This document shows, one piece after another, positions 35,036-40,123 of a stretch of 40,123 nucleotides of DNA. The notes under the pieces were generated by a model. It saw nothing but the letters and a program-made list of their open reading frames with translations, did no database searches and was not told where the DNA came from. A program made the translations under genes and the position numbers. This DNA comes from Nostoc sp. PA-18-2419 (GTDB taxonomy: Bacteria; Cyanobacteriota; Cyanobacteriia; Cyanobacteriales; Nostocaceae): positions 364,412 to 404,534 of the forward strand of contig NZ_SZNH01000001.1 in NCBI RefSeq assembly GCF_005869855.1. Direction: 5' to 3'. Every line of letters begins with the position of its first letter. Positions within the stretch are counted from its first letter, which is position 1.

Positions 35036-35051
35036 TGTAACATAAAGTACA
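35036..35051 (+). promoter_or_regulatory. NtcA box upstream of glnA (activator position)
   Basis: TGTAACATAAAGTACA matches the NtcA consensus TGTA-N8-TACA exactly. Twenty-three bases after TAC lies TAAGAT (35074-35079), a good -10 element (TAN3T), which is the class II arrangement seen at nitrogen-activated cyanobacterial promoters. Transcription would start near 35086, about 90 bases before the glnA ATG. Confidence 0.85.
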
Positions 35052-35176
35052 AAATACCTTAATATCTAGTATTTAAGATATTTCAGGTGTGTCACGGCTT
35101 GATTGAGATCAGCAGGGTTAGGATGCTTTGGAAGATTCTGGTTTTACTTTAGGAAATTGGTACAGAAGGAGTAACA

Positions 35177-36592
35177 ATGACAACCCCACAAGAAGTCTTG
35201 AAATTAATCCAAGACCAAGAAATTCAGCTGATTGATCTCAAATTCATCGATACAGTAGGGACTTGGCAGCACCTCACACTCTACCAGAACCAAATCGATG
35301 AGACTGCATTCACTGATGGCGTACCTTTTGACGGTTCCAGCATCCGGGGTTGGAAAGCGATCAACGAATCGGACATGACGATGGTACTCGATCCCAATAC
35401 TGCTTGGATCGACCCATTCATGGAAGTGCCAACGCTAAGTATAATTTGTAGTATTAAAGAACCACGTACAGGGGAATGGTATAACCGTTGTCCACGGGTT
35501 ATTGCCCAAAAAGCAATAGATTACCTGGTTTCTAGTGGACTTGGGGACACAGCTTTCTTTGGGCCTGAAGCTGAATTCTTTATTTTTGAGAGTGCGCGCT
35601 TTGCACAAACCGCTAACGAAGGCTACTACTTCTTAGACTCTAAAGAAGGTGCTTGGAATTCTGGTAAAGATGAAGAACCCAATTTGGCTTATAAACCACG
35701 TTTCAAAGAAGGTTACTTCCCAGTTTCACCAACGGATTCTTTACAAGATATTCGCACAGAAATGCTGTTAACAATGGCAAAATTAGGTGTGCCCATTGAA
35801 AAGCATCACCACGAAGTAGCCACTGGTGGTCAGTGCGAACTAGGTTTCCGCTTTGGTAAGTTGATCGAAGCTGCTGACTGGTTGATGATTTATAAATATG
35901 TCATCAAGAACGTTGCCAAGAAATACGGCAAAACTGTCACCTTTATGCCCAAGCCCCTGTTTGGCGATAACGGTTCCGGGATGCACACTCACCAATCAAT
36001 TTGGAAGGATGGCAAACCTCTGTTTGCAGGTGATAAGTATGCTGGCTTAAGTGAGATGGCGTTGCATTACATTGGTGGTCTTCTCAAGCACGCACCAGCG
36101 CTGTTGGCAATTACCAACCCCAGTACCAACTCTTACAAGCGCCTAGTACCTGGTTATGAAGCACCAGTCAACTTGGCTTACTCCCAAGGTAACCGTTCTG
36201 CTTCTATCCGTATTCCTCTGTCTGGCACTAACCCCAAAGCCAAGCGTTTAGAATTCCGTTGCCCAGATGCTACTTCTAACCCCTACTTAGCATTTGCTGC
36301 GATGCTTTGTGCTGGTATTGATGGCATCAAAAACAAAATAGATCCTGGTGCCCCTTTAGATAAAAATATCTATGAACTCTCTCCAGAAGAACTGGCGAAG
36401 GTTCCTTCAACTCCAGGTTCTTTAGAATTGGCATTGGAAGCACTGGAAAACGATCACGCCTTCTTGACAGAATCAGGCGTCTTCACAGAAGACTTTATCC
36501 AAAATTGGATTGACTACAAGTTAGCGAATGAAGTCAAGCAGTTGCAGCTACGTCCTCATCCCTACGAGTTTTACCTCTATTACGATGCTTAA
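35177..36592 (+). CDS. glnA: Glutamine synthetase type I
   Basis: 471 residues. Makes glutamine from glutamate, ammonium and ATP; entry point of nitrogen in cyanobacteria. Family landmarks are present: [57 protein letters not shown] and NRSASIRIP. The KNIYEL segment retains the tyrosine that enteric bacteria adenylylate, but cyanobacteria instead use inactivating peptides (see gifA, 36707-36907). AAGGAG lies seven bases before the ATG. Promoter control by NtcA is shown by the box at 35036-35051. A strong terminator follows. Confidence 0.97.
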   Translation: MTTPQEVLKLIQDQEIQLIDLKFIDTVGTWQHLTLYQNQIDETAFTDGVPFDGSSIRGWKAINESDMTMVLDPNTAWIDPFMEVPTLSIICSIKEPRTGEWYNRCPRVIAQKAIDYLVSSGLGDTAFFGPEAEFFIFESARFAQTANEGYYFLDSKEGAWNSGKDEEPNLAYKPRFKEGYFPVSPTDSLQDIRTEMLLTMAKLGVPIEKHHHEVATGGQCELGFRFGKLIEAADWLMIYKYVIKNVAKKYGKTVTFMPKPLFGDNGSGMHTHQSIWKDGKPLFAGDKYAGLSEMALHYIGGLLKHAPALLAITNPSTNSYKRLVPGYEAPVNLAYSQGNRSASIRIPLSGTNPKAKRLEFRCPDATSNPYLAFAAMLCAGIDGIKNKIDPGAPLDKNIYELSPEELAKVPSTPGSLELALEALENDHAFLTESGVFTEDFIQNWIDYKLANEVKQLQLRPHPYEFYLYYDA

Positions 36593-36627
36593 TTAAGTAT
36601 CGTATCTAAACTAAAAGTTTAAATTTT

Positions 36628-36654
36628 GCCACCCTGTGGGGTGGCTTTTTTTTT
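36628..36654 (+). terminator. Rho-independent terminator of glnA
   Basis: Stem GCCACCC/GGGTGGC (36628-36634 with 36639-36645), loop TGTG, then nine Ts. It lies 36 bases after glnA and also near the end of the convergent gifA gene. Confidence 0.93.
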
Positions 36655-36706
36655 GAGCTAAAGAGTTATTTTTCTCACATGATGCTGAAAATATCAATTT
36701 TGATGC

Positions 36707-36907
36707 TTAGCTCATGGTAGCGTTGCTGCGTCCATAAATCATCCTAGTCGTCGCATCTATCTTTCCTTGAATCGGGTTCCAGTAGTGAGATGCTTCTTCA
36801 GGAAGACCTAGTTCTTGTGCAGCACGCATCAGCATTGATTGTTGGCGATTCTTAACTTGCTGATGTTCGCGCACCATTAACGCACGAGATTTTTCTGCAA
36901 TAGACAT
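36707..36907 (-). CDS. gifA: Glutamine synthetase inactivating factor IF7-like
   Basis: 66 residues, MSIAEKSRALMVREHQQVKNRQQSML..., rich in Arg and Lys. This resembles the GifA/IF7 family, small basic peptides that bind glutamine synthetase and block it when ammonium is plentiful. The start at 36907 is chosen because GGGAGG ends nine bases upstream; an ATG at 36913 is too close to that site. The end (GRSNATMS) matches my memory of the family. It converges on glnA, its target, as I recall for Anabaena. A GTA-N8-TAC box lies upstream (36979-36992). Confidence 0.85.
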   Translation of the reverse strand: MSIAEKSRALMVREHQQVKNRQQSMLMRAAQELGLPEEASHYWNPIQGKIDATTRMIYGRSNATMS

Positions 36908-36978
36908 AATCATAGTCCTCCCTGTTTTTGTAGTGAATATATAATTTTCGGCTACATCTAATAATATAACAAAAATCT

Positions 36979-36992
36979 GTAACATACGCTAC
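36979..36992 (-). promoter_or_regulatory. NtcA box upstream of gifA (repressor position)
   Basis: GTAACATACGCTAC fits GTA-N8-TAC and reads nearly the same on both strands. On the gifA strand a TATATT element (36968-36963) lies just downstream, so the box covers about -30, over the -35 region. That position suits repression by NtcA, as known for gif genes in other cyanobacteria. Confidence 0.75.
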
Positions 36993-37270
36993 TTTTTTAG
37001 AGAGTTTTTTAGCTTTTTAATTTTGATTGCAAGTATTTTTTAAATAAAATCATTGATTACTAAAGATTTTGAGCTTTTTACTGCTCAAAGTAATATTCAG
37101 AATTGATAACACATTTTACAAAAATTTATATTTTCATAATCAGACTTAAGTGGAGATAAAGTGATTAATTTGGGAAATTTTATCCTTTTTGACTAATTCA
37201 GAAGGAATACAGGAGTTGCAAAAAATTAAGTTACGATTAAATATAAGTTAATAAAAATTTATATAACTTT
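36993..37270. other. Spacer between gifA and the ferritin-like gene
   Basis: AT-rich divergent promoter region; nothing specific recognised beyond the NtcA box just left of it. Confidence 0.4.
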
Positions 37271-38191
37271 ATGACAGTTACCTACCCACGTAAATTTCAG
37301 AATGCTTTAGGTGCAAGGGAAATCTTGAAACGGGTGGTATGCGATCGCCAGATCCATTTGATTACTCTCAATCGCTACCGCTACAGCGAACAGCGCAGTT
37401 GTAAAGATTTGACTGACTTAATTGAACAACTGGATGGACAGCCACGGGAACTCGTACGAGATTTATCTCATCACATCAGTGATGAAGCTCGTCATGCCAT
37501 GTGGTTAACTGATCTATTGATCGATTTGGGGAGTGATGTCGGAACTCCCCCCGGAACTTCCTATATTGATGAATTTGATCGCCTACTCGATAAAGACGCC
37601 TACGATCCAAAACGCAACTTAGAGGATGGTATAATTGCTGCCCTGACAGCAATTAACATTACCGAAAAACGGGCCTGTGAGTATTTTTCCGCCCACATTC
37701 ACGCCCTCAAGCAAGCGCCGCAAACAGAAGAAAACATCAAAATCCGGGAAACGATTGCAAAAATTTTGCCAGAAGAAGCAGGACATGTGCGCTGGGGTAA
37801 CCGTTGGTTAGCAGAACTCGCGCGTAAAAGTCCAGAACATCGGCAAAAAATAGAGCAAGCCAAGCGAAAATATACTGCAATTGAACACGCAGCCTTTGAA
37901 TCGGGAATGGATATCACCTTGGGAGCCGAACTGCGACGAGTTGCCAACCTGATGGAAGTAGCAAATACCATGCCAGTTTGGGAACGTCCTCAATACCTGA
38001 TGGAACGCTTACCCCAGACTTTGCTAGCACCTGAGTTGCAATTTACGAGGATTCAGATTGCACAAAAAGCTTGGCAGGGCGATCCACAGGCGTTTTTCCA
38101 GAATTTTGTGCCCATGTTTCTCAACGGCATCCAACGAACAGAAGATAATCGCCAGAAAACCACTGTCTCAAGAGAAGGAGTAGGGGAGTAG
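37271..38191 (+). CDS. Ferritin-like diiron protein
   Basis: 306 residues. The spacing of metal ligands fits a ferritin-like four-helix bundle: Glu40 (YRYSEQRS), Glu72-x2-His75 (DEARH), Glu132 (TEKRACEYF) and Glu169-x2-His172 (PEEAGHVRW). Such proteins act as oxygenases, hydroxylases or iron oxidases. The C-terminal ~100 residues (RRVANLMEVANTMPVWERPQYLMERLP, LLAPELQFTRIQIAQKAWQG) are conserved-looking, and the last 15 residues appear unstructured. I know no specific reaction. It lies between gifA and patX. The segment GTPPGTS (91-97) is encoded by a near-palindrome. Confidence 0.82.
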   Translation: MTVTYPRKFQNALGAREILKRVVCDRQIHLITLNRYRYSEQRSCKDLTDLIEQLDGQPRELVRDLSHHISDEARHAMWLTDLLIDLGSDVGTPPGTSYIDEFDRLLDKDAYDPKRNLEDGIIAALTAINITEKRACEYFSAHIHALKQAPQTEENIKIRETIAKILPEEAGHVRWGNRWLAELARKSPEHRQKIEQAKRKYTAIEHAAFESGMDITLGAELRRVANLMEVANTMPVWERPQYLMERLPQTLLAPELQFTRIQIAQKAWQGDPQAFFQNFVPMFLNGIQRTEDNRQKTTVSREGVGE

Positions 38192-38512
38192 AAGATGAAT
38201 AAAGAAGTCACCGGTGCTGACTTTTAGCACTGAGAACTTCAAATAGATGAGGGAATGTGGGGAGTGTGGGGAGATTATAAAAAAGCTTTCCACCACTCCC
38301 ACACTTCGTGTTTGCCCAATGCCTTAGACAAGATGAGGTGAAGGAAATTTCATACTTTGTTAAAGGACACTGAACAGATGCCGAAGCAAAGAGCAATTAT
38401 TTGTTGATGTAGATAACTAGTACATGATGGCGGAAATAAACCTATCATTTGGAATCAGTAAAAAGCTTGGGGTATAAGTATTGTTTATTTTTAATCAGTG
38501 ACTCTTGGGAAT

Positions 38513-38551
38513 GACGCTACGCACAGTCGCTACCACTGCGCTCACAGCGTC
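38513..38551. repeat. GC-rich imperfect palindrome
   Basis: GACGCTACGCACAGT and ACTGCGCTCACAGCGTC can pair over most of their length (outer GACGCT/AGCGTC exact). Composition stands out from its AT-rich surroundings, as with the REP-like unit at 26424-26547. Confidence 0.5.
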
Positions 38552-38807
38552 CCCCGACGTTTACGGCCATTGCTTTATGTTTCTTAACCCGTTCACCGCA
38601 CTGGCTCACTTTTACTTTTGCCTTGTTGTACTAGCTACTCAATCTGTAAGAAAACTTATTTGGGAATAAAGAGAAGTTGCTTTAAAGCTGTTTCCCCAAT
38701 TAACAAAATGTCCGAATTAGATGTGTTTTAAATTAATTAATAATCTAAGTAACATCTGTTTCTAAAGCATTTGGATTAAGGATTGAGATGCAGAGCTTTT
38801 GAAGAAT

Positions 38808-38930
38808 ATGAGTAACAGTTGTGTCGCTTTTGAAGAGTTGGTGATGCTGTTGATCGAAGCAGTTGGTTTGATTTGCTTTTTAATTCTCAGAATTTACATT
38901 AACTACAATATATACAAAAATTGCAGTTGA
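38808..38930 (+). CDS. Possible 40-residue membrane peptide
   Basis: ATG at 38808 to TGA at 38928: MSNSCVAFEELVMLLIEAVG then LICFLILRIYINYNIYKNCS. The middle is hydrophobic enough for one membrane pass. GAAGAA lies directly upstream but is a weak ribosome site. It may be chance; no family recognised. Confidence 0.25.
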   Translation: MSNSCVAFEELVMLLIEAVGLICFLILRIYINYNIYKNCS

Positions 38931-39070
38931 AATACTAAGCGATCGCTGAAGATTTTTGTGTGATAACTGTATTTATCTTGGCCAGAAAAGCTGTGAAAAA
39001 AATATCACCACAACATTCTATTTTGCGGTAAATTATTTGTTTTGCAAAAATAGCCATTGTCTGACGGTAG

Positions 39071-39385
39071 TTAAACAACAGCATAGAAATTTTCAGCGAA
39101 TTTTTGCATCACTTCTCTGCGCCCACTACCGCGATGACGTGGTGCATCATCTGCATTTTGTTCAGATGCCAAGAGCAACTGCTGCCAAGTAGGCATCGAA
39201 AGCAGCCGATTCTCTTGGAAAGTTCTATTTGCTCTTGGTATTGCCGGAAGTCGGCGTAGCTTGGGAAAAGCCGCAGAATCATCTACAGACTTTCCGTTGG
39301 GTAAGTGATTGTCCATTGCTTGGCAGTTAGAAGCTAAGGGGCCGAACACCAGACTCGAAACTAAAAGTGAAATGGCAGCACGCAT
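39071..39385 (-). CDS. patX: PatX-like secreted heterocyst-inhibitor precursor
   Basis: 104 residues. An N-terminal signal peptide (MRAAISLLVSSLVFGPLASNCQA) is followed by a variable middle and, near the C-terminus, HRGSGRRE with RGSGR at residues 85-89 (codons at 39119-39133). RGSGR is the active pentapeptide of PatS and HetN, which bind HetR and stop neighbouring cells from becoming heterocysts. The layout (signal, about 60 variable residues, HRG[S/T]GR close to the end, short tail EVMQKFAENFYAVV) is that of PatX, the widespread RG(S/T)GR protein of filamentous cyanobacteria. A TCCGGA element lies 58 bases upstream of the ATG. The identification rests on motif and layout. Confidence 0.88.
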   Translation of the reverse strand: MRAAISLLVSSLVFGPLASNCQAMDNHLPNGKSVDDSAAFPKLRRLPAIPRANRTFQENRLLSMPTWQQLLLASEQNADDAPRHRGSGRREVMQKFAENFYAVV

Positions 39386-39442
39386 AGCAGATGTCTATTT
39401 TGGAACTCTCCACTTCACTGATACTTAGCTTTTTTAGGAATA

Positions 39443-39448
39443 TCCGGA
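39443..39448 (-). promoter_or_regulatory. TCCGGA (DIF-type) motif upstream of patX
   Basis: TCCGGA is the conserved -35-region element of promoters induced in differentiating cells of Anabaena. Here TAAGTA (39427-39422) follows after 15 bases as a possible -10, giving a start near 39415 and a leader of about 30 bases. The element is its own reverse complement, so it could also act the other way. Confidence 0.55.
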
Positions 39449-39492
39449 CAATTCGTCAAAAAGTATTGTGTTTTACTGAAAATAAACTCTTC

Positions 39493-40123
39493 TTATCCTC
39501 CGTCCAGATGTTCGACTAATAACCAATTACTGAAGTGATTCTGACGACCCCACACTGTAACTAATTGTTCGTGAGGGTAAACGTGTAACTGCTCGTTGAT
39601 ATGCGATCGCAAAGTCACAAGCTGCCAATTTTGACCTTGATATGCCGCTGGTGCAGTGACAGTGAATCTGTATTCCTGCGGAGCCAAGCGGTAGAAAATG
39701 CCTTGGAAACACTTATTTTCTGGGATTAATACCTTGTCAAAAGTAGAATCAGAGTACTGATCCGTGGATGGGCAAGGGCAATCACCACTAGCTGGATAGG
39801 CTATTGGGTTATCTAAGTAATACAGTTGGTGATGCAGCCAATCCGAATGATTAGGCGGCAGATTAAAAAAAGGTACGATTATTGCTTTTGCCTGATCGTT
39901 TTGTAGCAAAGCTAGTTGTAGCTCTCTGACAGGTAAATCTCTAGGTTGGCAGTTGAACTCAACACACATCGCTGCTGCCATTCCTGCTGCTTGACCAATG
40001 CCCATAACCACGGGTTGTAATCTGGTTGCGCCATTGGCAATGTGGGAGACAGAAATATTTTTTTCACAAACCAACAAACCATCTGTTGTGGCCGGAATTA
40101 AACAACTGTAGGGAATTGTAAAG
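39493..40123 (-). CDS. FAD-dependent oxidoreductase, C-terminal part (5' end outside window)
   Basis: 210 residues are visible, entering from the right edge in frame (FTIPYSCLIPATTDGLLVCEKN) and ending at the stop at 39493. SHIANGATRLQPVVMGIGQAAGMAAAMCVE is the C-terminal FAD-binding segment of the FAD_oxidored (PF12831) family, where the Gly/Ala-rich helix closes over the cofactor. The last ~100 residues (PSTDQYSDSTFDKVLIPENKCFQGIFYRLAPQEY...) form an extra beta-rich domain. Substrate not deducible. It is 107 bases upstream of patX on the same strand. Confidence 0.8.
   Translation of the reverse strand, partial: FTIPYSCLIPATTDGLLVCEKNISVSHIANGATRLQPVVMGIGQAAGMAAAMCVEFNCQPRDLPVRELQLALLQNDQAKAIIVPFFNLPPNHSDWLHHQLYYLDNPIAYPASGDCPCPSTDQYSDSTFDKVLIPENKCFQGIFYRLAPQEYRFTVTAPAAYQGQNWQLVTLRSHINEQLHVYPHEQLVTVWGRQNHFSNWLLVEHLDGG

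Larger units (their letters stand above)
38192..39070. other. Long non-coding stretch upstream of patX's 3' end
   Basis: Almost 900 bases without a clear gene. It contains a GTGGGGAGTGTGGGGAG repeat (about 38258-38274), a GC-rich hairpin (38513-38551), and a 40-codon frame (38808-38930, listed separately). The remainder is AT-rich; regulatory RNA is possible but nothing marks one. Confidence 0.4.

Noticed and set aside
35086..35176. Glutamine riboswitch or other leader RNA before glnA
   Set aside because: The leader lacks the conserved glnA-RNA motifs I know; no convincing pseudoknot seen.
38208..38396. Minus-strand frame of 62 codons
   Set aside because: Falls in a GTGGGGAGT repeat zone; no family features.
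38956..39192. Plus-strand frame overlapping the patX region
   Set aside because: It is antisense to patX, whose minus-strand frame has a signal peptide and RGSGR.
1..40123. CRISPR arrays
   Set aside because: All repeats found are heptamer tandems, palindromes or MITE-like elements; no regularly spaced direct repeats with unique spacers.

Overview
The window comes from a filamentous, heterocyst-forming cyanobacterium of the Nostoc/Calothrix/Tolypothrix kind. Signs of this are frequent GCGATCGC (HIP1-type) octamers, allophycocyanin and Calvin-cycle regulatory genes (apcF, cp12), NtcA-type promoter boxes, short tandem heptamer repeats between genes, and a secreted peptide gene carrying the heterocyst-inhibitor pentapeptide RGSGR (patX-like). 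A HEAT-repeat bilin lyase resembling CpeY suggests the organism may make phycoerythrin.

Layout. 1-8.4 kb, mostly minus strand: a cut-off His-rich metal P-type ATPase, a PD-(D/E)XK-like plus TPR protein, a wrecked DUF4058 gene, ubiD, a Tat-exported beta-carbonic anhydrase, a putative molybdenum-carrier-like protein, a LivF-type ABC ATPase and a bacterial-type ferredoxin. 8.6-11.7 kb is accessory: a TIR-coiled coil-GUN4 fusion, a RAYT-type transposase, an antitoxin-like gene and a truncated PIN gene split by a MITE-like insertion. 11.7-16 kb is minus-strand housekeeping: J-domain/TPR gene and hisZ (overlapping), an inositol-monophosphatase-family gene, a nuclease-like lipoprotein and a [2Fe-2S] ferredoxin. 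tRNA-Ser(GGA) and the CpeY-like lyase follow.

18-25.5 kb holds a membrane-protein gene broken by one in-frame stop, a large PAS/GAF histidine kinase, a secreted NlpC/P60-like protein, NurA and a HAD hydrolase. 25.5-31.3 kb is loosely packed: unknown genes, a large palindromic repeat, a fibrillin-like gene, an esterase, a frameshifted DUF1016 remnant and a dynamin-like GTPase. 31.5-34.8 kb carries cp12, DUF29-tlyA, a Nif11-type small peptide and apcF.

35-40 kb is the regulatory core. glnA (glutamine synthetase, with an NtcA box in activator position) converges on a small gene recognised as gifA (glutamine synthetase inactivating factor IF7), whose own NtcA-type box lies where it would repress. 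A diiron ferritin-like gene, patX with a TCCGGA motif upstream, and an oxidoreductase cut by the window end follow. As I recall, glnA-gifA-patX lie close together, near hetR, in Anabaena PCC 7120, so this end looks like a conserved nitrogen-control/heterocyst-patterning neighbourhood.

The window also shows much gene decay (DUF4058, PIN, DUF1016 and a membrane protein) and several families of small dispersed repeats, including two copies of a ~96-bp element with inverted ends.
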